In this document: piece by piece, positions 1 through 7,851 of the stretch
Layout of the letters: every line of letters starts with the position of its first letter
Numbering within the stretch: position 1 is the stretch's first letter
Assembly (NCBI GenBank): GCA_020050595.1
Contig: JAGVKL010000008.1
Coordinates: forward strand, 1-46,646
Reading direction: 5' to 3'
Length of the DNA stretch: 46,646 bases
DNA from: Legionellales bacterium
GTDB taxonomy: Bacteria; Pseudomonadota; Gammaproteobacteria; Legionellales; Legionellaceae
Notes under the pieces: generated by a model
What the model was told of the DNA's origin: nothing
Database searches by the model: none
What the model saw: only the letters and a program-made list of their open reading frames with translations
Program-made: the position numbers and the translations under genes

Positions 1-2
1 TA

Positions 3-218
3 GAAGAAGCATTTCAATTAAATACCGATGAGCATCATCTAACGAAATTTGATTACATTAACCCAGGTCAATTATTACGAGAGGCGCCCGCCCCCACCGT
101 TGCGGTTACTTCAGGCACAGCGGCTGCTACTATAGGTTTATTTGGAGCTTCTGCAGCTAGTACAGGAGATAGTATCCCTCCTAATCCTGGCACTCGAATT
201 GGAGGCCCAAGAAGTTAA
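3..218 (+). CDS. C-terminal end of a truncated protein, unidentified
   Basis: An open frame enters from the left edge and ends at a TAA at 216-218, leaving about 71 codons with no start codon inside the window. The visible part has an acidic, His-containing stretch, then an Ala/Thr/Ser/Gly-rich run, and ends in a Pro/Gly/Arg-rich tail (…NPGTRIGGPRS). No family is recognised. A second frame (136-288) overlaps the end and continues in plausible amino acids up to KAQIDKE-stop, so a frameshift or decayed gene is possible. Function cannot be assigned from a tail this short. Confidence 0.4.
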   Translation, partial: EEAFQLNTDEHHLTKFDYINPGQLLREAPAPTVAVTSGTAAATIGLFGASAASTGDSIPPNPGTRIGGPRS

Positions 219-356
219 GGGGGCACTCGTCGAGCAGGCGATTAATGCGGATGCGAGTGGGATTAAAGCTCAGATTGATAAAGAATAAGTGGAATCATAT
301 TGCTTTTTTCTTTAATTCCTCTACCATAAATACCTTTAAATTATTGTTTATAATCA

Positions 357-539
357 ATGGGAACTAATACCGTGTTATCTTGTAAAGACGACTCGATAGA
401 AGAGAAAGACGATTTATCCTTTAAGAGCAAGTTAGATTATACCCCACCTCAACTGATTCTATTGAGTTCTGATACGGACATTCAAGGTGGCGTCTTGAGC
501 TTGCAGGAGGCAGACCCCAATGGTGGTGCTCTGAGCTAA
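357..539 (+). CDS. Small peptide with a RiPP-precursor-like leader
   Basis: This is a 60-codon ORF. The N-terminal two thirds is charged and ends in YTPPQLILLSSDTDIQGG; the last 16 residues are small and polar (VLSLQEADPNGGALS with its GG). Tyr-x-x-Pro-x-Leu resembles the leader recognition motif of lasso and related precursors, and Leu-Ser…Ile-x-Gly-Gly resembles a double-glycine cleavage site; both comparisons rest on family knowledge. No maturation enzyme or transporter is visible nearby, and no clear Shine-Dalgarno sequence precedes the ATG. It could be an orphan precursor, a remnant, or an unrelated peptide. It lies 43 bp upstream of the secreted propeller gene. Confidence 0.5.
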   Translation: MGTNTVLSCKDDSIEEKDDLSFKSKLDYTPPQLILLSSDTDIQGGVLSLQEADPNGGALS

Positions 540-582
540 CTGGGGCGGTAATGAAGACGGATTGAAGATCAAAAGGACTAGA

Positions 583-2082
583 ATGGCTACTAAATCAATT
601 TACAAATTATTTTCGTTATTTTTAATAATTGTTTTTTTAAATACCAAGGGTGTGGCGCTGGCCGATTCACCTCTCAACATTAAAAATTTAAACAAAAAAA
701 TCACTTTATCATCGTTTTTAAAGCCTATTGCACCTGGGAAGATTAGTGCAAATTCTTTATCGTATACGTTTAGTGGCGCGACAGATAATAATATTGACTA
801 TATACAAATTTGTAATGCGACAGATAATACTTGTGCGCAGTGCAGCTCACCCCTAACGATTATAGGGGGCACTGTGTTGCCCTACACCACAACAGGAACG
901 AGCTATTCCATTAACAAAGATGTGATTAATGATTATTTAGCGGCAGGAGGATTTGCAGCGTCAACTTACTACATAGGGATGTTTGTGAAATCACAAAGCC
1001 TTGTCTGCAATGGAAACACCCAGTATTGCACGGCCAATCAAGACAATGCTTCTCATCGTTTATGCATCCAAGCCACCTACAACCCAGCCTCTCCTGCCAC
1101 GACAGATTTAACGAGAATTGATAACGGTATCGTTCCGCTAACCACGCCTAAAAGTCTTTATGCTTATGTTGCAGATACCAATGCGAATTTACTCTACCAA
1201 TGCATTGTTAGCGCGAATGGAGAGTTCGGTGCTAGTTGTGCGGCTCCCTTACTGACGCCGACAGGTCGCTTAAGCCTTGGAACAACGACACAAGGGAGTC
1301 AGAAACTTTATATCGCATCCATCGGAACTCAAGATGTACAGACCTGTAATGTTAATGCTGCGAGCGGTGCTGTGTCTGCTTGTGCCGCAACAACAGTGCT
1401 TCCTGGAGGTTCATCTTTTGGTATTGTGACCCAATCAGCTGCTGGTGCGCCATCTATCTATGTGACGGATGGGCTTGCAAATAATGGGATTTATCGATGT
1501 AATTTGAATGCGGCGGGTGTTATTCAACTTCCTTGTACAGCTACTGGCTCAGCTCCAACGGTGTGGTCAGGCATATCGGATATTATCTTTAGCTTGACTA
1601 CGACCGATAGTAGCTATGCGTATGCTACGGATACAAATGGCCAATTTGTTGCAAAGTGCCCTTTTAACGCGAGCTCTGGCAGTCTGGGTGCATGTACAGT
1701 TACTCCTACAGCGGGAGCACCACCATGGTTTCCTGGCTCAGCTATAGTTACGCCTGTGGATACTGCGTCTATAACAACGTGGTTTTCTTATGTTACTGAT
1801 GCAAATACATCTAACGTTTACCGCTGCAATTATAATATCGCTACGGGTGAGATCACGCCTGCTAGTTGTATTATCACGCCCGGGTTAGCTCCTTGGTCTA
1901 ATAATATTATCAACATTACCACATGGGTTATTAATGGTGTTACTTATGCCTATATTAATGACCTTACAAATAACCAAATCTATAAATGCGAGATCGATGG
2001 CACTGGCTCTTTAATAGGGTGCGCTGCTCTTACGGCTAACCCATGGACAGATCCATTTGATCTTATTTTCGCATATTTTTAA
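583..2082 (+). CDS. Secreted Cys-rich beta-propeller repeat protein
   Basis: A protein of 499 residues. The ATG at 583 is preferred over a TTG at 562 because AAGG lies about 7 nt upstream and the product then opens with a classic signal peptide (hydrophobic core at residues 8-20, likely cleavage after VALA at residue 27). The mature part, from about residue 190 on, holds five or six imperfect repeats of roughly 55 residues of the form Tyr-(Val/Ala)-x-Asp…(Leu/Val/Ile)-Tyr-x-Cys…Gly-x-x-x-x-Cys, like YVTN/lactonase-type propeller blades with one Cys pair per blade. Export and periplasmic disulfides are inferred; the ligand or partner is unknown. The 3' end overlaps the convergent glpD by 20 bp. 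Confidence 0.7.
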   Translation: MATKSIYKLFSLFLIIVFLNTKGVALADSPLNIKNLNKKITLSSFLKPIAPGKISANSLSYTFSGATDNNIDYIQICNATDNTCAQCSSPLTIIGGTVLPYTTTGTSYSINKDVINDYLAAGGFAASTYYIGMFVKSQSLVCNGNTQYCTANQDNASHRLCIQATYNPASPATTDLTRIDNGIVPLTTPKSLYAYVADTNANLLYQCIVSANGEFGASCAAPLLTPTGRLSLGTTTQGSQKLYIASIGTQDVQTCNVNAASGAVSACAATTVLPGGSSFGIVTQSAAGAPSIYVTDGLANNGIYRCNLNAAGVIQLPCTATGSAPTVWSGISDIIFSLTTTDSSYAYATDTNGQFVAKCPFNASSGSLGACTVTPTAGAPPWFPGSAIVTPVDTASITTWFSYVTDANTSNVYRCNYNIATGEITPASCIITPGLAPWSNNIINITTWVINGVTYAYINDLTNNQIYKCEIDGTGSLIGCAALTANPWTDPFDLIFAYF

Positions 2083-3604
2083 TAGAGGGAGCGGGGGATA
2101 AAGAAGAAATATAATTCTCTAATCCCCCTCTTTCTAGCTCACTGATGATAAGCCCTAACTGGGTCCTTCGCCAAAGTATATCTTCAGCACCCAAAGCCCA
2201 TTCTTCACGAATTAAATAATCAACTTCCACTTGATAGAGCGTAGGACCAAAGCATTGACCCAGCTCATTTGTATGGTTACATTGAGCTAAAAATTGTTCC
2301 ATGCGAGTACCATAAGTTTCTAGATAGCGTTCACGTGTAGCTTTATCCAACCAATGGTATTTTTTCTCAGCATGAGATTTGTAGGCTGCAAAATCCATCG
2401 TCTTATAAGTAGCACCGGGAAGAGGGGTGCAGGAAGTGGAAGAGGCAGGCAGCTGAGGGAAACAGGCTTTTAATCGATCTACTACTTGAACGGCTAATTG
2501 GCGATAGGTTGTAATCTTCCCACCATAGACAGTAATAGCAGGCGCAGGCAATTGGGTGAGATGATAAACATAATCGCGGCTAAGAGCGCTTGGCTTTGTA
2601 TTTGCCTCTGATAATAAACAACGTACCCCGCTCCAGGTTGTAATAATATTTTTTTCACACAATTCTTTATTAAAGTAATGATGAACCACTGAAAATAAAT
2701 AATTTATTTCCTGATCATCAATAGTGATTGTTGTCAGATCACCTGAGAAAAGAATATCGGTGGTACCAATCAAGCTATAGCCATGGTAAGGGATAACAAA
2801 AACAATACGTTGATCATCGTGTTGTAATATATACGCTTGATCGCCTTCATATAGTTTTTCAGTGACGATATGGCTTCCTTTAACAAAAGAAAGGGATTCA
2901 TAAAGCGGTGTATTTAATAGATGACTTACGTTATTAACCCAGGGCCCCGCAGTATTAATAATCGTTTTTGCTTTTAGTTGAAAGGTGATATTTTCCTTAT
3001 TTTGCAAGGTAAGTACCCATTGGCCATCAATAATATTTGCTTGCGTAAGTGTAGTCTGAGGCATAATCGTGGCACCATGCTCTTTCGCCTGCAGCGCATT
3101 AGCCATGGTCAGTCGGGCATCATCGGTTGCGCAATCATAATATAAAAAACCTTTGTCTAACGAAGGAAACAGTGGCTGAAAATAATCAGGGTATTTTGCC
3201 CGACGAATAAATTTGCTACGGGGAAGGCGGTTAACGAAGCTTAAGTGATCATAAAGGAATAAACCGATACGAAGCAGCCAGGCAGGTCGTAAATTTTTTT
3301 TATAAGGCAGTACAAAAGCTAAAGGATGAACTAAATGAGGGGCTAATTTTAGTAATTTTTGCCGTTCATTTAGGGCTTTTTTTACAAGACCAAAATCGTA
3401 ATGCTCTAAATAGCGCAATCCGCCATGAATAAGTTTGCTACTTTTAGAAGAGGTTTTTGACGCGATATCACCTTGCTCAACCAGCAACACAGATAATCCT
3501 CTTAAAGCAGCATCTGCCGCACAACCACAGCCATTTATGCCCCCACCAATAATGGCTACGTCAAAAACCTGATCCTTATTTTTATTCTGCAAAATCGATT
3601 CCAT
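2063..3604 (-). CDS. glpD: Aerobic glycerol-3-phosphate dehydrogenase
   Basis: Oxidises sn-glycerol 3-phosphate to dihydroxyacetone phosphate with FAD, passing electrons to quinone at the inner membrane. The N-terminus has the dinucleotide-binding motif GGGINGCG followed by TSSKSSKLIHGGLRYLEHYD, closely matching E. coli GlpD; the C-terminal GlpD domain follows. The length is 513 residues (E. coli 501). An upstream ATG at 3640 would add 12 hydrophobic residues (MARYNIFLVLIG); neither start has a good ribosome site, and 3604 was chosen because it aligns with the family's N-terminus. It is divergent from glpK, with a palindromic repeat between them, so the two probably serve one glycerol pathway under separate promoters. 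Confidence 0.93.
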   Translation of the reverse strand: MESILQNKNKDQVFDVAIIGGGINGCGCAADAALRGLSVLLVEQGDIASKTSSKSSKLIHGGLRYLEHYDFGLVKKALNERQKLLKLAPHLVHPLAFVLPYKKNLRPAWLLRIGLFLYDHLSFVNRLPRSKFIRRAKYPDYFQPLFPSLDKGFLYYDCATDDARLTMANALQAKEHGATIMPQTTLTQANIIDGQWVLTLQNKENITFQLKAKTIINTAGPWVNNVSHLLNTPLYESLSFVKGSHIVTEKLYEGDQAYILQHDDQRIVFVIPYHGYSLIGTTDILFSGDLTTITIDDQEINYLFSVVHHYFNKELCEKNIITTWSGVRCLLSEANTKPSALSRDYVYHLTQLPAPAITVYGGKITTYRQLAVQVVDRLKACFPQLPASSTSCTPLPGATYKTMDFAAYKSHAEKKYHWLDKATRERYLETYGTRMEQFLAQCNHTNELGQCFGPTLYQVEVDYLIREEWALGAEDILWRRTQLGLIISELERGGLENYISSLSPAPSIKNMRK

Positions 3605-3664
3605 CCCTATTAAAACTAAGAATATATTATATCTGGCCATTAATTTTAAGCGTATACTTTTCTA

Positions 3665-3825
3665 AATATCACCTCTGTGCAGTACAATTTTTGAAAGCGT
3701 CGTTGCTAGTAAGGCGAAGCAACCCAGTGGCTTTGATATATAACCAAGAACTTTTTATTAAGGTCACTGAATTGCTTCGTCGCTGCGCCTCGTAATGATG
3801 CTGTACCGTACAGAGAAATCTCACG
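3665..3825. repeat. REP-like palindromic repeat in the glpD-glpK spacer
   Basis: The spacer carries two inverted arms around GCGAAGCAACCCAGTGGC (left) and AAGGTCACTGAATTGCTTCG (right). The same core (cgaagcaa-cccag-tggc, with 'cgtcgttgcgag') recurs at about 5430-5720 and inside the element at 15817-16077. It is non-coding and sits in the only promoter region shared by glpD and glpK. Confidence 0.75.
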
Positions 3826-3840
3826 GGACGGGATACCGAA

Positions 3841-5319
3841 ATGACTTATCTACTTGCTATTGATCAAGGGACAAGTAGTACTCGAGCGATGCTTTATACC
3901 TTAGACGGTAAAGTTGCCTATTCAAGCCATGATTTATTGACGCAATACTATCCTCATCCTGGCTGGGTTGAACATGATCCAGAAGAGATATGGCAAAAAA
4001 CATTAAAAAGTATCCAAGAAGTAGTCTCCCAAGTTGATATCGACCAAATTGTTGCCTGCGGCATTACGAATCAGCGCGAAACCACGGTGATTTGGGATAA
4101 AAAGACGGGGCGTTGTTTAGCTAGAGCTATTGTGTGGCAAGATAGGCGTACTCATAAATTTTGTGAATCATTAGAGCCACACACGGAGCTTATTCATTCT
4201 AAAACAGGGTTATTTCCTGATCCTTATTTTTCAGCGACTAAACTTTCTTGGTTACTTAAAAATGTTGCTGAAGCAAACACCTTGGTTAAAGCAAATCGCC
4301 TAGCCTTTGGTACCATAGATAGTTTTTTATTGTGGCGTTTAACGGGAGGCGCTCATTTAACGGATATTACCAATGCATCACGTACGTTGTTATTTAATAT
4401 TCATACGCAAGAATGGGACGAGCAGTTGTTGGGTTTGTTTGACATTCCGGCGTCGATCTTGCCCAGCGTGCGTGCAAACGATAGCTTTTTTGGCACGATA
4501 AAAGGGGATTTATTAGGTAAAGCCATACCCATTACCGGCGTTGCAGGTGATCAGCAAGCCGCATTAATGGGGCTTGGTTGTTTTGCTTCAGGCATGGCTA
4601 AGGCAACGTTTGGGACGGGAGGATTCTTATTACTTAACACAGGGCAAAAGCCTATAAAGTCTAAGCATAAATTATTAACCACGATCGCTTACCGCATCAA
4701 AGATCAAACAACCTATGGATTAGAGGGTAGTTTTTATCAAGCAGGTACCACAGTAAAGTGGTTACGCGATGAATTACATCTTATTGAGGCCGCAAGCGAA
4801 ACAGAAAGCTTAGCTAGGAGCCTTTCCAGTAATGAAGGCGTATATTTAATTCCTTCATTTACAGGCTTAGGGGCTCCTCATTGGTTTTCAACGCCAGGCG
4901 CTGCCATTATGGGCTTAAGTCGCACCAGCGGCAAAGCCCATTTTGCGAGAGCAGCGCTTGAAAGTGTGGGCTATCAAACACGGGATATATTAACCTGCAT
5001 GGAAAAAGATAGTGCTATTCCCTTAGAATTATTGCGGGTGGATGGCGGAATGGCAGCAAATAATTGGCTATTACAATTTTTAGCATCGCTTTGTAATTTA
5101 ACTATCGAGCGGCCCACCAATATCGAAACAACTGCCCAAGGTGCTGCCGTGCTAGCTGCCTTAGGATGTGGAGCGATTGGTTCTATAAAGGATTTGCAAG
5201 CGACATGGGTCTTGGACAGGCAATTTATCAAAGAAGCAAACTCCGAAATCATGGAGCAATATTATCAAGGCTGGCAAAGAGCCTTATTAGGAGTGAAGGC
5301 GTTTAATAAAGGTATTTAA
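3841..5319 (+). CDS. glpK: Glycerol kinase
   Basis: Phosphorylates glycerol with ATP to sn-glycerol 3-phosphate, the substrate of the neighbouring GlpD. A FGGY-family kinase of 492 residues (E. coli 502). Visible landmarks are DQGTSSTRAML at the N-terminus, GWVEHDPEEIW, ITNQRETTVIWDKKTGR, TNASRTLLFNIHTQEWD, the catalytic-Asp segment GVAGDQQAALMG, and the ATP-binding GTGGFLLLNTG, followed by LRVDGGMAANNWLLQFLASL. GGA lies 7 nt before the ATG. The motif set together with the glpD neighbour favours glycerol over a pentulose substrate. No terminator with a T-run follows; the 3' side is repeat DNA. Confidence 0.93.
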   Translation: MTYLLAIDQGTSSTRAMLYTLDGKVAYSSHDLLTQYYPHPGWVEHDPEEIWQKTLKSIQEVVSQVDIDQIVACGITNQRETTVIWDKKTGRCLARAIVWQDRRTHKFCESLEPHTELIHSKTGLFPDPYFSATKLSWLLKNVAEANTLVKANRLAFGTIDSFLLWRLTGGAHLTDITNASRTLLFNIHTQEWDEQLLGLFDIPASILPSVRANDSFFGTIKGDLLGKAIPITGVAGDQQAALMGLGCFASGMAKATFGTGGFLLLNTGQKPIKSKHKLLTTIAYRIKDQTTYGLEGSFYQAGTTVKWLRDELHLIEAASETESLARSLSSNEGVYLIPSFTGLGAPHWFSTPGAAIMGLSRTSGKAHFARAALESVGYQTRDILTCMEKDSAIPLELLRVDGGMAANNWLLQFLASLCNLTIERPTNIETTAQGAAVLAALGCGAIGSIKDLQATWVLDRQFIKEANSEIMEQYYQGWQRALLGVKAFNKGI

Positions 5320-5333
5320 GTAGTTGTATATCA

Positions 5334-5418
5334 GGCAACGTCCCTAAAGTTATCGCCGGGGTGCAAAAGCAATAAATGGGTCAAAATAAACGCTTGATTT
5401 CGTTAAAGGGACGTTGCC
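5334..5418. repeat. Short inverted-repeat element (GGCAACGTCCCT ends)
   Basis: Perfect 12-bp inverted ends, GGCAACGTCCCT at 5334-5345 and its complement at 5407-5418, enclose about 60 bp of AT-rich DNA. The left end with its inner flank (…TAAAGTTATC) recurs once more at 31051-31071 with one mismatch. It is a miniature element or mobile-repeat remnant with no ORF. Confidence 0.7.
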
Positions 5419-5429
5419 CAAGTAAGTGT

Positions 5430-5722
5430 TCGTATTTCATCGTTGCTAGTACTCTAAGGTCGTTTAGATTGATGTTTTGTTAAACTAGGTCACTGGATTG
5501 CTTCACTTCGCCCGCAACGACGAGAAAATGGTACATACCGTCCTGATTCCGTTTTTGCGAGCGCCCGAGCCCTTCGGGGCAAATATCCGAAAAGGCGCGC
5601 GTCATCCAGAGCGAAGCGAAGGATCTTCCGATGTTCGGGAGATACCTCGCTTCTGCTCGACATGACGTACGTCTTTGCGAGCCTTGGCGAAGCAATCCAG
5701 TGACCTTAAGGCATTTAGACGA
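5430..5722. repeat. Composite REP-like repeat block between glpK and gltA
   Basis: Two perfect 18-bp inverted arms, AGGTCACTGGATTGCTTC at 5487-5504 and its complement at 5689-5706, surround a middle segment with a second motif (GTCATCCAGAGCGAAGCGAA, and 'ttccgatgttcggga') that reappears in the deoC-punA gap near 22940-22995. Together with 5334-5418 this fills the 453-bp gap after glpK; I see no gene in it. A 71-codon open frame on the minus strand here is just translated repeat. Confidence 0.75.
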
Positions 5723-5772
5723 CCGGGGTCCGGGTCCACCTGCGAATAGGATTTAATTCACTATTCTACTTT

Positions 5773-7044
5773 TTACGGAACATTCCGCTCTTTTTCCCCG
5801 GTGTAAAGCTGTCTTGGTCGGCCTATTTTAGATTTGTTTGCGGTCATTTCCATCCAGTGTGACATCCAACCTACGGTGCGGGCTAAAGCAAAAATGACTG
5901 TGAACATATTGGTAGGTATGCCAATCGCACTTAAAGTAATGCCTGAATAAAAATCGACATTAGGATAAAGTTTTTTCTCAACGAAATAATCATCTTCTAA
6001 AGCGATACGCTCAAGTTCCATGGCTAATTTAAATAATGGGGCATCTTGTGCTCCAACGGTCTCAAGTACTTTATGGCACGTTTCCCGCATTACTTTTGCG
6101 CGTGGGTCATAGCTTTTATAGACGCGGTGTCCAAAGCCCATTAGGCGGAAAGGATCGTCTTTATCTTTAGCGCGTTTAATATAGTGATTGATTTTACTTA
6201 TATCGCCAATTTCTTTTAACATGGTTAAGCATGCTTCATTAGCACCACCATGAGCAGGCCCCCAAAGCGCACTAATTCCGGCCGAAATACAAGCGAAAGG
6301 ATTGGCACCCGTAGAGCCTGCTAGGCGTACAGTAGAAGTAGAAGCATTTTGCTCATGATCAGCATGCAGAGTGAAAATAGTATCCATTGCCTTTACCAAT
6401 ACAGGATTAGGCGTTGTCTCCTCGGAAGGCACACCAAACATCATATGAAGAAAATTTTCTGCATAAGACATTTTATTTTGAGGATACATGTAAGGAAGAC
6501 CAATCGAGTATTTGTAACTCATAGCAGCCAAGGTAGGCATTTTTGCGATAAGTCTAATAGCAGATGTATAGCGATCAGCTTGTTTGGTTAGATCCATTGA
6601 ATCATGGTAAAAGGCAGACAAAGCACCCACAATACCTACCATAATAGCCATAGGGTGGGCATCACGACGGAAACCGTTTAAAAATTGATACATTTGTTGG
6701 TGTACCATCGTATGATTATTAATCAGGCTTACAAAGTTAGCTTTTTCATTAAGAGAGGGTAATTCGCCATTTAAGAGTAAATAACAGACATCTAAGAAAT
6801 CTTTTTTCGCCGCTAATTGCTCAATAGGATAACCGCGATAAAGCAATATGCCTTTATCACCATCAATAAATGTTATTTTTGATTCGCAAGATGCGGTAAA
6901 CATAAAACCCGGATCGAAGGTAAACATACCGGTTGCCCCAAGTCCATTGATATCAATGACATCATTTCCTAAGGTAGGAGAATAAATAGGTAATTCAATT
7001 GATTCATGGCCCTTTATATCTAGGCGCACAGTTTTTTCGGTCAT
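5773..7044 (-). CDS. gltA: Citrate synthase (type II)
   Basis: Condenses acetyl-CoA with oxaloacetate to citrate at the entry to the TCA cycle in the cytoplasm. It has 423 residues (E. coli 427). The catalytic residues are in place: His265 in [11 protein letters not shown], His306 in MGFGHRVYK and Asp364 in [28 protein letters not shown] marks the N-terminal domain of the hexameric Gram-negative type. TTAGGAGACCC before the ATG is a strong ribosome site. A promoter with a 17-bp spacer lies at 7098-7126 and overlaps a palindrome. The gene stands alone between repeat blocks. Confidence 0.96.
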   Translation of the reverse strand: MTEKTVRLDIKGHESIELPIYSPTLGNDVIDINGLGATGMFTFDPGFMFTASCESKITFIDGDKGILLYRGYPIEQLAAKKDFLDVCYLLLNGELPSLNEKANFVSLINNHTMVHQQMYQFLNGFRRDAHPMAIMVGIVGALSAFYHDSMDLTKQADRYTSAIRLIAKMPTLAAMSYKYSIGLPYMYPQNKMSYAENFLHMMFGVPSEETTPNPVLVKAMDTIFTLHADHEQNASTSTVRLAGSTGANPFACISAGISALWGPAHGGANEACLTMLKEIGDISKINHYIKRAKDKDDPFRLMGFGHRVYKSYDPRAKVMRETCHKVLETVGAQDAPLFKLAMELERIALEDDYFVEKKLYPNVDFYSGITLSAIGIPTNMFTVIFALARTVGWMSHWMEMTANKSKIGRPRQLYTGEKERNVP

Positions 7045-7084
7045 TGGGTCTCCTAAAATGTGGGCAAAATGCCTATGCGTGTGC

Positions 7085-7100
7085 AGTTCTGTGCAGAACT
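7085..7100. promoter_or_regulatory. Palindrome overlapping the gltA -10: possible operator
   Basis: AGTTCTG-tg-CAGAACT is a 7+7 bp perfect inverted repeat with a 2-bp centre. It covers the end of the -10 hexamer and the expected transcription start, a typical repressor-site position. The binding protein is unknown; a transcript hairpin is the alternative. Confidence 0.35.
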
Positions 7101-7126
7101 ATATAAAAACAGGTCATTACAGTCAA
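7098..7126 (-). promoter_or_regulatory. Sigma70-type promoter of gltA
   Basis: On the minus strand TTGACT (7126-7121) is followed after exactly 17 bp by TATAGT (7103-7098), about 55 bp before the gltA start. Both hexamers are one base from consensus. The downstream half of the -10 overlaps a palindrome at 7085-7100. Confidence 0.65.
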
Positions 7127-7174
7127 TTTAATTGTAAGTTATCTTGTCTTGCCTTTGGGTAATCATAGCAGGTT

Positions 7175-7280
7175 AAACACTCAAAACCCGAACCACGACA
7201 ATATATATCCGAACCGCGACAAAGCCCATCCGAACCGCGACAAAGCCCATCCGAACCGCGACCGTCAGGAAGCGGAAAAG
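7175..7280 (-). repeat. GACGGTCGCGGTTCGG repeat array, left (inverted) copy
   Basis: Read on the minus strand it starts CTTTTCCGCTTCCTGACGG, then has repeated GTCGCGGTTCGGATGGGCTT units and ends in an 'atatatattgtcgtggttcgggtttt' type tail. It is the inverted counterpart of the array at 7591-7748; related arrays are at 30195-30345 and 46590-46646. The 62-codon frame across it (GRGSDGLCRGSDGL…) is repeat translation, not a gene. Confidence 0.85.
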
Positions 7281-7323
7281 TTACTAGAGATACTTGAAAG
7301 AACCATAACATGCTGATCTATCA

Positions 7324-7479
7324 CTACTTTTTTGGGTCAGTAATAATGACGTAGACCCGTATCCATCGCCATATTACAGCCAGAGCAAATAATGCACACA
7401 ATAAAATCATCTGCCCCTCGGCATTTAAAGCAAATCTGGATTGTGACAGAGTAAATCGGTGGGCACAGCAAGATAGCAC
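7324..7479 (-). CDS. Possible small membrane peptide inside the inverted repeat pair
   Basis: A 51-codon frame with a GTG start at 7479 and TAG at 7326-7324. An inner ATG at 7410, preceded by GAGGGG only 3 nt away, would give 28 residues. The inner part (MILLCALFALAVIWRWIRVY) is one strong transmembrane helix followed by a short basic tail ending in DPKK. It is the only coding-like segment in the 310 bp between the two inverted repeat arrays and runs from the right array towards the left one. No family is recognised and chance is a real possibility. Confidence 0.25.
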   Translation of the reverse strand: MLSCCAHRFTLSQSRFALNAEGQMILLCALFALAVIWRWIRVYVIITDPKK

Positions 7480-7590
7480 TCGATATTATGGGGAGAGGCA
7501 GAGGTGGAAGTATAGTATGTTGTTAATGAGCAAGGCTTGCCAATTTCTGTATTTGAGAACGAAAATCGAATATTCAATATGACTGGTTGA

Positions 7591-7748
7591 CTTTTCCGCT
7601 TCCTGACGGTCGCGGTTCGGATGGGCTTTGTTGTGGGTCGGATGTACTTTTCCGCTTCCTGACGGTCGCGGTTCGGATATATACGTATACGGTCGCGGTT
7701 CGGATATATATTGTCATGGTTCGGGTTTTATGCGCATTGGGTGTTTAA
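7591..7748 (+). repeat. GACGGTCGCGGTTCGG repeat array, right copy
   Basis: Two units begin with CTTTTCCGCTTCCTGACGG (7591 and 7647). The second continues through two further 'ggtcgcggttcggatata' pieces and ends with a 'ggttcgggttttatgcgcattgggtgtttaa' type flank whose inverted match lies outside the left array at 7172-7195. With 7175-7280 it makes long inverted arms around 310 bp. The 807-bp gap between gltA and gyrA holds only these arrays, the gltA promoter and the doubtful mini-ORF. Confidence 0.85.
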
Positions 7749-7851
7749 ATGCCATTGCCCTGGGATTTGGATACTATCGAGTTCATTTACGTTAACCTCT
7801 ATGCTATCCTACACGATAGTGCTTTTTCTTAAATAGGGACGCGTTCTCATT

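Noticed and set aside
5480..5695. 71-codon frame on the minus strand
   Set aside because: Its translation is wholly made of repeat sequence that occurs elsewhere non-coding.
7175..7280. Regularly repeated units that could suggest a CRISPR array
   Set aside because: Units are abutting and variable in length, with no unique spacers and no cas genes; the same units recur elsewhere in both orientations.
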